From the IMG/VR virus record IMGVR_UViG_3300013126_000307, positions 1 through 20,599 of that record: 20,599 bases of DNA. One strand, written 5' to 3'. Below, piece by piece: positions 1 to 7,382 of this stretch. Numbering within the stretch: position 1 is the stretch's first letter; each line of letters starts with the position of its first letter. The notes beneath the pieces were generated by a model. The model was given only the letters and a program-made list of their open reading frames with translations. It ran no database searches and was not told the DNA's origin. Both the position numbers and the translations under genes were made by a program. Origin of the DNA: a virus.

Positions 1-189
1 ATTGGAGAGCATCCACAACACATAGAAGAAATGGATAAGATGGTTGAAAAAATGACAAGTGCAAAAGATAAACTTGATATGCTTGAAACGGTTTATAAAT
101 ATAATCTTAAAAAAGATGGTGAGTTTTTGGTAACTGAAGATATGTTAAGAATAATTAATGAACAAAAAACTAACGAAGATGGCAATTAA
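1..189 (+). CDS. C-terminal fragment of an unidentified phage protein
   Basis: An open frame runs from the first base of the window to a TAA at 187-189 and encodes at least 62 residues, so the start lies outside. The visible piece is charged and probably helical, with many Lys, Glu and Met residues and no recognisable motif. It overlaps the start of the recombinase gene by 11 bases, which suggests that the two are co-transcribed and perhaps translationally coupled. By position it may belong to the replication/recombination block, but I do not recognise the family and the fragment is too short to assign a role. Confidence 0.7.
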   Translation: MGEHPQHIEEMDKMVEKMTSAKDKLDMLETVYKYNLKKDGEFLVTEDMLRIINEQKTNEDGN

Positions 190-1162
190 AAAGAAAGAAT
201 TCAATTTTAACGACATTAAAAATAAATTTTCAACTAAAACAAAATACAAACCTGAAAGTTTTTATAATTGCGGGGAAGCCTTTATGGATGCCTGTGGATT
301 ACCTGGTCCTGTAATGGGCGGTATAAATATGTTTTTAGGGCACTCCAATTCATCAAAAACTACAGCAATGATATTGGCAGCCGCCGACGCTCAACGTAAG
401 GGACATTTACCAGTGTTTATTATAACTGAAAAGAAGTGGTCTTGGGAACATGCCGTAGAACTTGGGCTACAAGCAGAAAAAAATGAAGACGGGGAATGGG
501 AAGGTCACTTTATTTTTAATGATTCTTTTGACTATATTGAACAATCAACTGACTTCATTAATGACATATTAGACTCCCAAGAAAAGGGAGACATCCCCTA
601 TAGTTTAGTATTTTGTTTTGATTCAATTGGATCCATCCCATGTCTAATGACATATGAAGGAAAGGGTGGCGGTATGCACACAGCTAAGGTCCTTGCTGAT
701 AAGATTGGAATGGGGATACACTCAAGAATATCGAAATCAAAAAAAGAAGATTACCCATATTATAATACATTAATCGTGGTTAACCAACCTTGGGTATTAC
801 TTCCAGATAATCCTTTTGGTCAACCTGAAATAAAAAGTAAAGGTGGGGAGGCTATTTGGTTGGCTAGTAGTTTGATATTTTTATTTGGTAATCAAAAAAA
901 ATCAGGAATTAGTCATATTGATGCCACAAAAAATGGTAGAAAAGTTTCTTTTGCTATACGAACAAAAATATCTATATTAAAAAATCACGTCAACGGGTTA
1001 GGTTATAAGGACGGTAAAATAATCGCGGTCCATAATGGGTATATTTCTGATACAAAAGAATCTTTAGATAAGTATAAAAAAGATTATTCTGATTATTGGG
1101 AGACAAAAATGGGTGGAACTGAATTTAATTTAGAAGAATCTAAAGATAATGATTTTGAATAA
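179..1162 (+). CDS. uvsX: UvsX/RecA-like DNA strand-exchange recombinase
   Basis: This is a 327-residue RecA-fold ATPase resembling T4 UvsX, which coats single-stranded DNA and drives strand exchange in recombination-dependent replication and repair. The Walker A loop is GHSNSSKTT (residues 54-62), with Ser in place of the usual last Gly, a type of divergence also found in UvsX. A likely catalytic Glu is E84 (ITEKKW), Walker B is LVFCFDS with D148, and VVNQPW near 200-205 fits the RecA Gln switch motif. T4 UvsX is about 390 residues, so this is a shorter form. An upstream ATG at 158 would add seven residues; I prefer 179 because the peptide MAIKKKEF fits a natural N-terminus and the 11-base overlap is typical of this genome. 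Helicase and 5'-nuclease genes lie downstream. The family is clear; UvsX rather than another phage RecA is likely. Confidence 0.9.
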   Translation: MAIKKKEFNFNDIKNKFSTKTKYKPESFYNCGEAFMDACGLPGPVMGGINMFLGHSNSSKTTAMILAAADAQRKGHLPVFIITEKKWSWEHAVELGLQAEKNEDGEWEGHFIFNDSFDYIEQSTDFINDILDSQEKGDIPYSLVFCFDSIGSIPCLMTYEGKGGGMHTAKVLADKIGMGIHSRISKSKKEDYPYYNTLIVVNQPWVLLPDNPFGQPEIKSKGGEAIWLASSLIFLFGNQKKSGISHIDATKNGRKVSFAIRTKISILKNHVNGLGYKDGKIIAVHNGYISDTKESLDKYKKDYSDYWETKMGGTEFNLEESKDNDFE

Positions 1163-1200
1163 AAAAAATTGTTTATAATAACATTTTTTGATATAAGTAT

Positions 1201-1208
1201 ATATTTAT
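1201..1208 (+). promoter_or_regulatory. candidate phage promoter motif ATATTTAT upstream of the RHH gene
   Basis: ATATTTAT lies 6 bases before the ATG at 1215, in the only gap between the recombinase and the RHH/HNH cassette. The same octamer type, (A/C)TATTTAT, recurs upstream of five other genes in the window that start after a gap. It resembles the T4 late promoter box (TATAAATA) in length and A/T content but is not identical. A role as a translation-initiation element is also possible. Confidence 0.4.
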
Positions 1209-1214
1209 TAATAT

Positions 1215-1376
1215 ATGGGAAGAATTAAAGTTGACTCAGACAAAAAAAAGAAAAGTATTTCAGTGGCAATGGAACCCGAATTACTCGAATATTTTAGAAA
1301 TAAACACATCAACTTATCTTCCCTAGTTAATAAACTATTGAAGGAGTATATTAAAAATGGTGACAAAAATATGTAG
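1215..1376 (+). CDS. small ribbon-helix-helix (Arc/MetJ-type) DNA-binding protein
   Basis: This 53-residue gene runs from ATG 1215 to TAG 1374-1376. After a basic N-terminus, residues about 13-20 (KSISVAME) look like the DNA-contacting beta strand of a ribbon-helix-helix fold. A first helix (PELLEYFRNKH) and a second helix after a short turn (NLSSLVNKLLKEYIKN) follow. That pattern and the size fit dimeric Arc/CopG-like repressors. Its 3' end overlaps the HNH endonuclease gene by 20 bases, so the two form one cassette and are probably translated from one mRNA. I infer that it may control expression of the endonuclease or of its own promoter; the sequence does not show this directly. Assignment rests on the fold pattern only. 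Confidence 0.72.
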   Translation: MGRIKVDSDKKKKSISVAMEPELLEYFRNKHINLSSLVNKLLKEYIKNGDKNM

Positions 1377-1998
1377 TAAATGTGATATTGAAAAACAACT
1401 ATCGGACTTTAATAAAATGTCTAAAATTAAATGTGGGGTTAGGAGTTATTGTCGTGAGTGTCAAAAAATAGAATCTAAAAAATATAGATTAAAAAACAAA
1501 GAAAAAATAAAATCATATAATACAAAGTGGAATGAACAAAATGAAGAATATTATAAAAAATATTTTGAAGAATACTATAAAGTAAATTATGATAAAGAAA
1601 AATTAAGGAAACAAAAGTGGAATCAAGATAATAAAGAATACTTTAACAACTATCAAAAACAAAGAAAGAAAGAAGATATCTTGTTTAATATTATTACTAA
1701 AATGAGGAATTCTATTAATAGATATATAAAATATAAATCAAAACATACATTTGAAATTGTTGGATGCACACCTCAATTTTTAAAAGAACATTTAGAAAAA
1801 CAATTTACTGACGGAATGAATTGGGATAACAAAGGTGAATGGCACATTGATCACATAATTCCCTTATCATCCGCAACAAATGAAGAAGAACTATATAAAT
1901 TATGTCACTACACAAATTTACAACCATTGTGGGCTGAAGATAATTTGAAAAAAAGTAACAAAATTGTAGAAACAATTAAAAAAAAATTAAATGACTAA
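1357..1998 (+). CDS. HNH homing-type endonuclease with N-terminal zinc finger
   Basis: This 213-residue protein probably acts as a site-specific DNA endonuclease that spreads its own gene. Two CxxC pairs (C6/C9 and C32/C35) form a likely N-terminal zinc finger for DNA binding. Residues about 40-105 are a Lys/Tyr/Asn-rich low-complexity linker with loosely repeated NKEY-like units, probably contacting DNA. The nuclease core is C-terminal: WHIDHIIPL with H163, D165 and H166, then N187 (TNLQPLW) and N196 (EDNLKKSNK), a standard HNH layout. The gene overlaps the RHH gene upstream by 20 bases and the 5'-nuclease start downstream by 8. It therefore sits between two core replication genes, a typical home for phage homing endonucleases. 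The real target site is unknown. Confidence 0.88.
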   Translation: MVTKICSKCDIEKQLSDFNKMSKIKCGVRSYCRECQKIESKKYRLKNKEKIKSYNTKWNEQNEEYYKKYFEEYYKVNYDKEKLRKQKWNQDNKEYFNNYQKQRKKEDILFNIITKMRNSINRYIKYKSKHTFEIVGCTPQFLKEHLEKQFTDGMNWDNKGEWHIDHIIPLSSATNEEELYKLCHYTNLQPLWAEDNLKKSNKIVETIKKKLND

Positions 1999-3001
1999 AA
2001 CTTTATTGGTTGATGGAAATAACCTACTAATTATAGGTTTTCACGGGGTAAAGGGGTATTTTAACGGAACAGAACACGTCGGAGGTATTTGGCATTTCCT
2101 TAATACATTACGAAGGTTTATAGACGAAGAAAACTACAATAAAGTAATTGTATTTTGGGACGGAGAAACAAGTTCGTCCGAAAGAAGAAAATATTATCCG
2201 AGTTACAAACTAAATAGAAAAAAACCAACCGACGAAAATTTGGAGTTGTCATTTAACAAACAAAAACAAAGAGTTAAACAATACTTAGAGGAAATGTTTG
2301 TTAGACAAGTTGAATTTGAAAATTCAGAAGCGGATGACCTCATCGCGTATTATTGTAAAATATCCAAAAACGAACAGAAAACAATTTTCAGTGGGGATAG
2401 AGACCTTACACAATTAATTTGTGAAGATGTATCAATATATTCACCAAACACTAAAAAGTATTATAAGAATGGAGATAAGATTAAATTAAAAGAAATTGAA
2501 ATTCCACACTATAATGTCAAAACTTATAAGATCATCGCTGGTGATATGTCGGATAATATTGATGGTATTTACTTTTTAGGTGAAAAAACTTTAGTTAAAT
2601 TATTTCCTGAGATACTTGAAAAAGAAGTTTCTTTTGACGATATTTTAAAAAAGGGTGAAGAACTTTTAAAAGAACAAAAAGATAATGTGGCACTTAAAAA
2701 TCTTCTAACTGGTAAAACTAAAGAAGGTATTTTTGGAGAAGAATTCTTTGTCATTAACGAAAAAATCGTAGATTTGTCCAAACCACTAATTAGTGAAGAG
2801 GGTAAAGAATTAGTTGAGTTGTATTACTCTGAGTCATTGGATCCTGACGGAAGAGGTTATAAAAACTTAATTAGAATGATGATGGAGGACGGACTTTTTA
2901 AATACCTACCAAAAAGTGATGATCAGTGGGTTTATTTTTTAAGACCATTTTTAAAGTTAACAAGAAAAGAAAAATCAAAATTTAAAAACAAAAAATTATG
3001 A
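1991..3001 (+). CDS. rnh: FEN-family 5'-3' exonuclease (T4 RNase H-like)
   Basis: This 336-residue nuclease matches the flap endonuclease/5'-3' exonuclease family. In T4 the homologous enzyme (Rnh, about 305 residues) removes RNA primers and flaps from lagging-strand fragments. The metal-binding acidic residues are all visible: D8 (LLVDGNN), D57 (VFWDGE), E113/D115/D116 (SEADD), D136/D138 (SGDRD) and D185/D188 (AGDMSDN). They are followed by the helix-hairpin-helix-like stretch DGIYFLGEKTLVKLF. RRKYYPSYK (65-73) fits the basic segment of the helical arch. The ATG lies inside the end of the HNH gene (8-base overlap), so its translation may depend on that of the invader. Downstream it shares ATGA with the next gene. 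Family assignment is firm; the name rnh is by analogy. Confidence 0.9.
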   Translation: MTKTLLVDGNNLLIIGFHGVKGYFNGTEHVGGIWHFLNTLRRFIDEENYNKVIVFWDGETSSSERRKYYPSYKLNRKKPTDENLELSFNKQKQRVKQYLEEMFVRQVEFENSEADDLIAYYCKISKNEQKTIFSGDRDLTQLICEDVSIYSPNTKKYYKNGDKIKLKEIEIPHYNVKTYKIIAGDMSDNIDGIYFLGEKTLVKLFPEILEKEVSFDDILKKGEELLKEQKDNVALKNLLTGKTKEGIFGEEFFVINEKIVDLSKPLISEEGKELVELYYSESLDPDGRGYKNLIRMMMEDGLFKYLPKSDDQWVYFLRPFLKLTRKEKSKFKNKKL

Positions 3002-3450
3002 AAGAACAGAATGACGTAACAAAGGTTGAGTTTTTAATCACATTAAATGACAACTTTGTTGTTCAGAGATTTTTTAACGTTAAGGGGTATAACCCTAAAG
3101 TTAAAAACAGTGTGGATCTTTATGATTTAATGTACGAAATTTCAAATGACGTACAAAGAATATTAAGAAACAAAACTGTTGATTATATGCTTGACAACCA
3201 ATACGTGATTGAGTCAGATCCAACCGTGATGGACACATCAAATACTGATGGTCCTGAGGTATTCAACATTTATTTAAAGGCGGAAAATGAGACAATTTAT
3301 CATAGAGCGATTGACGCTAAACTCTATCCACCAAAGGTAAGATATACACTGGATACACGCCCAATCCTAAAAACGGTTTTAAAGTCACTTACTGACATTT
3401 TGTCAGAGAAAAAAATTAACACAAAATATCTAGAATATACACTAGCTTAA
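2998..3450 (+). CDS. unidentified 150-residue protein of the replication block
   Basis: The start shares an ATGA overlap with the 5'-nuclease gene, a strong sign of translational coupling. The protein has 150 residues, is mixed alpha/beta in appearance, has no cysteines, and shows no signal peptide or membrane segment. The N-terminal part (KVEFLITLNDNFVVQRFFNV) reads like a beta hairpin. The end (residues about 120-148) looks helical and Lys rich. I see no motif that I can name. Its position between the 5'-nuclease and the replicative helicase suggests a replication accessory role, such as a helicase partner, but this rests on context only. The T4 helicase loader gp59 and primase gp61 were considered and no signature of either was found. 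Confidence 0.75.
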   Translation: MKEQNDVTKVEFLITLNDNFVVQRFFNVKGYNPKVKNSVDLYDLMYEISNDVQRILRNKTVDYMLDNQYVIESDPTVMDTSNTDGPEVFNIYLKAENETIYHRAIDAKLYPPKVRYTLDTRPILKTVLKSLTDILSEKKINTKYLEYTLA

Positions 3451-3452
3451 AG

Positions 3453-3460
3453 ATATTTAT
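3453..3460 (+). promoter_or_regulatory. candidate promoter motif ATATTTAT upstream of the helicase gene
   Basis: ATATTTAT sits 28 bases before the helicase ATG, in a 38-base gap (3451-3488). Of the six copies in the window it has the longest distance to its start codon. It belongs to the (A/C)TATTTAT set found where genes do not overlap. No Shine-Dalgarno sequence lies between it and the ATG at 3489. Confidence 0.35.
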
Positions 3461-3488
3461 TAAAAACACAGATCAAACTTTAAACCAT

Positions 3489-4868
3489 ATGTCAGAGAAG
3501 AAAAATTTCGGTTATTTAGGGAACACATTTCAAATACAATTATTAAACAATATTATACTTTACAAAGATTTTTCTAACACAATTATTGATGTAATTGATC
3601 CCCATTATTTTGATAACCAATACTTTCGTCTGATTTGTCAAATGATCAAAGAGTACTACGTTAAATACGAACATACACCAACTTTCGATACATTAGAACA
3701 GCTCGCAAAATCTGAAATTACATCACCTATGGCACAAAAAAGTGTCCTTGATATGATTGAACAGGTTAAAAACGCATCTGAAGATGGTTATGAGTTTGTC
3801 CAAGAAAAATCATTAAAGTTTTGTAAGCAGCAAGAATTACAAAAGGTTATGGGTAAAGCTCAAAAAATAATTGACAAGGGCGATTTTGAAAGTTATGACA
3901 AGTTAGAAGAGATGGTTAGAGGGGCACTTCAAGTCGGAGAAGTGGACAAAGGAACAAACGACGTATTTTACGATTTAGACGACGTTCTAAATGAAGATTA
4001 TAGACACCCAATTCCAATTGGTGTCACAGGCATTGACAATCTACTTAAAGGTGGTTTGGCGAAAGGCGAGATAGGAGTAATATTAGCACCAACAGGGGTT
4101 GGAAAAAGTACGTTTACAACAAAAATCGCAAACCACGCATTTAATTTAGGTTATAATGTCTTACAAATATTCTTTGAAGATAACCCAAAGATCATTCAAA
4201 GAAAACATTTTACTTTATGGACTGGTATCGCACCTGACGATTTATCAGACCACAAAGAAGAAGTATTAGAAAAAGTTAAAGAAATTCAAAAACAAAGAAA
4301 AAATAAGTTAATTTTGAAAAAACTTCCATCTGATACTGTAACAATGAATCAAATTAAAAATCAGGTAAGAAAGATGATTGCGGACGGAACTAAAGTTGAT
4401 ATGATTATTTTGGATTATATTGATTGTGTCGTTCCTGACAAAATGCTTGGTGATGAATGGAAGAGCGAGGGATCTGTTATGAGATCATTTGAAGCTTTAT
4501 GTCACGAACTCAATATTGCTGGTTGGACTGCAACACAAGGAAATAGAAACTCTATTTCATCTGAAGTTGTAACCACAGATCAGATGGGTGGATCCATTAA
4601 AAAAGCACAAGTAGGACACGTAATTATCACCGTGGCTAAAACATTACAACAAAAAGAAATGAATTTGGCAACCATTGCAATTACAAAATCAAGAATTGGA
4701 AAAGATGGTATTATATTCGAAAATTGTAAATTTGACAATGGTATGTTGGATATTGACACAGAGCAAAGTGTCACATTTTTAGGTCACGAAGAACAAAAAG
4801 AAGAAAAAAATCGTAATAGGATTAAAGAACTATTAGAACAAAGAAGACAACGAGAAAATCAAGTTTAA
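3489..4868 (+). CDS. dnaB: DnaB-family replicative DNA helicase (T4 gp41-like)
   Basis: At 459 residues this is close to T4 gp41 (475), the hexameric 5'-3' helicase that unwinds the fork ahead of the polymerase. An N-terminal helical domain (residues about 10-120) resembles the DnaB N-domain, with the opening pattern of short helices seen in family members. The RecA-like motor follows: GITGID-like lead-in at 178-184, Walker A APTGVGKST (200-208), catalytic Glu E230 (FFED), Walker B MIILDYID with D309, a polar motif WTATQGNR (346-353), and the motif-4 region DQMGGSIKKAQVG (364-376). TKSRIGKDG (399-407) supplies the Lys/Arg finger area. The C-terminal tail is charged and Gln/Arg rich. A 38-base gap with a promoter-like motif precedes it and the reductase follows 28 bases later. 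Confidence 0.92.
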   Translation: MSEKKNFGYLGNTFQIQLLNNIILYKDFSNTIIDVIDPHYFDNQYFRLICQMIKEYYVKYEHTPTFDTLEQLAKSEITSPMAQKSVLDMIEQVKNASEDGYEFVQEKSLKFCKQQELQKVMGKAQKIIDKGDFESYDKLEEMVRGALQVGEVDKGTNDVFYDLDDVLNEDYRHPIPIGVTGIDNLLKGGLAKGEIGVILAPTGVGKSTFTTKIANHAFNLGYNVLQIFFEDNPKIIQRKHFTLWTGIAPDDLSDHKEEVLEKVKEIQKQRKNKLILKKLPSDTVTMNQIKNQVRKMIADGTKVDMIILDYIDCVVPDKMLGDEWKSEGSVMRSFEALCHELNIAGWTATQGNRNSISSEVVTTDQMGGSIKKAQVGHVIITVAKTLQQKEMNLATIAITKSRIGKDGIIFENCKFDNGMLDIDTEQSVTFLGHEEQKEEKNRNRIKELLEQRRQRENQV

Positions 4869-4896
4869 CAAATAAATTTAATAAATTATAAAAAAA

Positions 4897-6756
4897 ATGG
4901 ATATTTCGCAAAAAATATTAAGTGACATTACTGTCTTTATGAAATACGCTAAGTTTCAACCTGAATTGAACAGAAGAGAGACTTGGGAGGAGTTAGTAAC
5001 TCGTAACAAAGAAATGCATCAAAAAAAATACCCTCACATCAAAGATGAGATTGAAGAGGTATATAAAATGGTGTATGCAAAGAAAGTATTACCATCTATG
5101 AGATCACTTCAGTTTGGTGGAAAGCCAATTGAGATATCACCAAATAGAGTATATAACTGTGCATACATGCCAGTTGACCATGTTGATGCATTTTCTGAAA
5201 CTATGTTTTTACTTTTAGGGGGTACTGGTGTTGGATACTCAGTTCAAAAACACCATGTTGATAAACTTCCTGAAGTTAAAAAACCAAATCCTGAAAGAAC
5301 AAGACGTTACCTTATTGGAGACTCAATTGAAGGATGGGCTGATTCAATCAAAGTATTAATGGAGTCTTATTTAGGATACAAATCATCAACTCCGGTATTT
5401 GACTTTTCAGACATCAGACAAAAAGGTGCAAATCTTGTCACATCAGGAGGGAAAGCTCCGGGACCACAACCACTTAAAGATTGTATACATAACATCACAA
5501 AAGTTATGGATACAAAAAAAGACGGAGAAAAGTTAACACCAATTGAAACTCACGATATCGTATGTCATATTGCAGACGCAGTACTTGCAGGTGGTATCAG
5601 AAGAGCGGCACTTATCTCATTATTTAGTGCAGACGATGAAGAAATGATTTCTTGTAAATCAGGAAATTGGTGGGAACAAAATCCACAAAGAGGTAGAGCA
5701 AATAACTCGGCAGTTCTTCTTCGTCACAAAATTACAAAAGAATTCTTTATGGATCTTTGGAAACGTATTGAATTATCAGGAGCAGGAGAACCTGGAATTT
5801 ATCTTTCTAATGATAAAGATTGGGGAACAAATCCTTGTTGTGAGATCGCACTTCGCCCTTATCAGTTCTGTAATCTTTGTGAGGTAAATGCATCTGACAT
5901 TGAGTCACAAGAAGATTTTGAACAAAGAGTAAAAGCAGCGGCATTTATCGGAACACTACAAGCAGGTTACACCGACTTCCATTATTTAAGAGATGTTTGG
6001 AAAAGAACAACAGAAAAAGATGCACTTATAGGTGTTGGAATGACGGGTATTGGGTCAGGAGTTGTACTTGGTTATGACATGAAAAAGGCTGCTAAAGCAG
6101 TTAAAGAAGAAAACGAAAGAGTGGCTGCAATGATTGGTATTAACAAATCTGCAAGAACAACAACCGTTAAACCATCAGGAACCTCATCTTTAGTATTAGG
6201 CACATCTTCAGGAATTCACGCTTGGCATAATGACTATTATCTAAGAAGAATTCGTGTTGGTAAAAATGAAGCAATTTATTCTTATCTTGCAATTTATCAC
6301 CCTGAACTTGTTGAAGATGAGTTTTTCCGTCCTCACGATACTGCAGTAATTACTATCCCACAAAAAGCACCTGAAGGGTCTATTGTTAGACATGAGTCGG
6401 TATTCCAAATGTTGGAAAGGGTTAAAAAGGTTTCATCAGAGTGGGTTAGATATGGACACAGAACAGGACAAAACACACACAACGTTTCGGCAACTGTGTC
6501 AATCAAAGAAGACGAGTGGGATCTAGTTGGTGATTGGATGTGGAACAATAGAGATTTTTATAACGGACTATCGGTGTTACCTTATAATGGGGGTTCGTAT
6601 ACTCAGTCACCTTTTTCCGATTGTACAAAAGAAGAATACGAAAGTTTAGTAAAAACATTAACCAACATTGACTTAACTCAAGTAATTGAGTTGCAAGATA
6701 ACACCGATTTACGTGGAGAGGCTGCTTGTGCCGGAGGGGCGTGTGAAATAGTTTAA
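4897..6756 (+). CDS. nrdJ: adenosylcobalamin-dependent (class II, monomeric) ribonucleotide reductase
   Basis: This 619-residue enzyme should reduce ribonucleotides to deoxyribonucleotides for phage DNA synthesis using vitamin B12 coenzyme. It resembles the Lactobacillus leichmannii-type triphosphate reductase. The active-site disulfide partners are C88 (VYNCAY) and C325 (QFCNLC). The thiyl-radical Cys is C314 in NPCCEI, with N312 and E316. The C-terminal reducing pair is C611/C616 (CAGGAC). Spacing C314 to C325 is 11 residues, as in the model enzyme (C408/C419). GNWWEQNP, RANNSAV and TVKPSGTSS are further class II signatures. The chain is about 120 residues shorter than the 739-residue model, with about 63 missing between the first disulfide Cys and the radical Cys. 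It follows the helicase by 28 bases without its own promoter motif. Confidence 0.93.
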   Translation: MDISQKILSDITVFMKYAKFQPELNRRETWEELVTRNKEMHQKKYPHIKDEIEEVYKMVYAKKVLPSMRSLQFGGKPIEISPNRVYNCAYMPVDHVDAFSETMFLLLGGTGVGYSVQKHHVDKLPEVKKPNPERTRRYLIGDSIEGWADSIKVLMESYLGYKSSTPVFDFSDIRQKGANLVTSGGKAPGPQPLKDCIHNITKVMDTKKDGEKLTPIETHDIVCHIADAVLAGGIRRAALISLFSADDEEMISCKSGNWWEQNPQRGRANNSAVLLRHKITKEFFMDLWKRIELSGAGEPGIYLSNDKDWGTNPCCEIALRPYQFCNLCEVNASDIESQEDFEQRVKAAAFIGTLQAGYTDFHYLRDVWKRTTEKDALIGVGMTGIGSGVVLGYDMKKAAKAVKEENERVAAMIGINKSARTTTVKPSGTSSLVLGTSSGIHAWHNDYYLRRIRVGKNEAIYSYLAIYHPELVEDEFFRPHDTAVITIPQKAPEGSIVRHESVFQMLERVKKVSSEWVRYGHRTGQNTHNVSATVSIKEDEWDLVGDWMWNNRDFYNGLSVLPYNGGSYTQSPFSDCTKEEYESLVKTLTNIDLTQVIELQDNTDLRGEAACAGGACEIV

Positions 6757-6765
6757 TAAATTAAA

Positions 6766-6806
6766 ATTAGAATGGTGATTAACTGATTTTTTGTCACCAT
6801 TCTAAT
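6766..6806 (+). terminator. perfect 13-bp hairpin between reductase and HNH gene (terminator or mRNA control element)
   Basis: ATTAGAATGGTGA (6766-6778) is matched exactly by TCACCATTCTAAT (6794-6806), with a 15-base loop containing six T's. There is no T-run after the right arm, so it is not a textbook rho-independent terminator. The right arm overlaps the ATATTTAT motif by its last two bases and ends 11 bases before the ATG at 6818. It could protect the 3' end of the reductase mRNA, attenuate read-through, or hide the HNH start in long transcripts. Confidence 0.65.
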
Positions 6807-6812
6807 ATTTAT
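6805..6812 (+). promoter_or_regulatory. candidate promoter motif ATATTTAT upstream of the second HNH gene
   Basis: ATATTTAT lies 5 bases before the ATG at 6818. The block 6805-6825 matches 1201-1222 upstream of the RHH/HNH cassette except for one extra base in the latter, including the first bases of both coding regions (ATGGGAAG). Transcripts beginning here would lack the hairpin at 6766-6806. Confidence 0.42.
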
Positions 6813-6817
6813 TATAT

Positions 6818-7369
6818 ATGGGAAGTAAAGGGGTTAGTAAGTATGATGATACTTTTAAATTGAATCAGATATACGGAAAATGGTTAATACTTAATGAAAA
6901 AATACACATAGAGGGTGAGGCAAAGGTTTTATGTCGTTGTTTAGAATGTAATAAAACAGAAAAATATGTTCCCGCATATCAGCTAGTAACAGGAGTATCT
7001 AAAAGATGTTCGGTATGTGGATATTCATTAAAGGAAGAAAACAATCCTGCTTGGAAAGGACATGGTAAAGTACCGGGAGAAAAACTTTCAAAAATCGCAA
7101 ATGGTGCAAGGTTACGTAACATTGAGTTTAATCTTACTATTGAGTTTATATCGGAACTTTACGATAAACAAAAGGGTGAATGTTTTTACACAGGTTTACC
7201 TATAACATTTAAAGATAAGACAGCATCTTTAGAAAGAATTGATAGTAATATTGGATATGAAGAGTATAATGTTGTTTGGGTTCATAAAAACGTTAACATA
7301 ATGAAAAGAGATCTATCTTACGACGAATTTTATAATGTTTGCAAACTTGTTGTTGAAAATAAAAAATAA
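6818..7369 (+). CDS. HNH-like homing endonuclease (divergent nuclease core)
   Basis: This 183-residue protein is probably a phage homing endonuclease. The N-terminal half has two Cys pairs (C41/C44 and C64/C67) around KYVPAYQLVTG, a zinc-ribbon DNA-binding module common in such genes. The segment NNPAWKG (76-81) is also typical of the family. The C-terminal half carries C122/YTGLPI, then SLERIDSN (137-144), GYEEYNVVWVH (146-156) and NIMKRDLS (160-167). This matches the HNH variants in which the usual Asp-His pair is replaced by an Arg-Ile-Asp type motif. No classical DHxxP is present, so its catalytic residues are less certain than in the other HNH gene. It stands alone between the reductase and the DUF5522-like gene, behind its own hairpin and promoter-like motif. 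Confidence 0.78.
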   Translation: MGSKGVSKYDDTFKLNQIYGKWLILNEKIHIEGEAKVLCRCLECNKTEKYVPAYQLVTGVSKRCSVCGYSLKEENNPAWKGHGKVPGEKLSKIANGARLRNIEFNLTIEFISELYDKQKGECFYTGLPITFKDKTASLERIDSNIGYEEYNVVWVHKNVNIMKRDLSYDEFYNVCKLVVENKK

Positions 7370-7382
7370 AATATTTAATATT

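Noticed and set aside
158-178. Seven-residue N-terminal extension of the recombinase (ATG at 158)
   Set aside because: The downstream ATG at 179 gives a natural N-terminus and a modest overlap; the extension would lie wholly inside the previous gene. It cannot be excluded.
1163-1200. Terminator after the recombinase gene
   Set aside because: Only a weak A-run/T-run pairing with a bulge around TTTATAATAA is visible, with no G/C in the stem beyond one pair; I could not support it.
1374-1376. Possible TAG recoding, as in some large phages
   Set aside because: TAG ends the RHH gene and the 570-residue gene at sensible positions with overlapping next genes, and TGA and TAA also end genes. The standard bacterial code fits.
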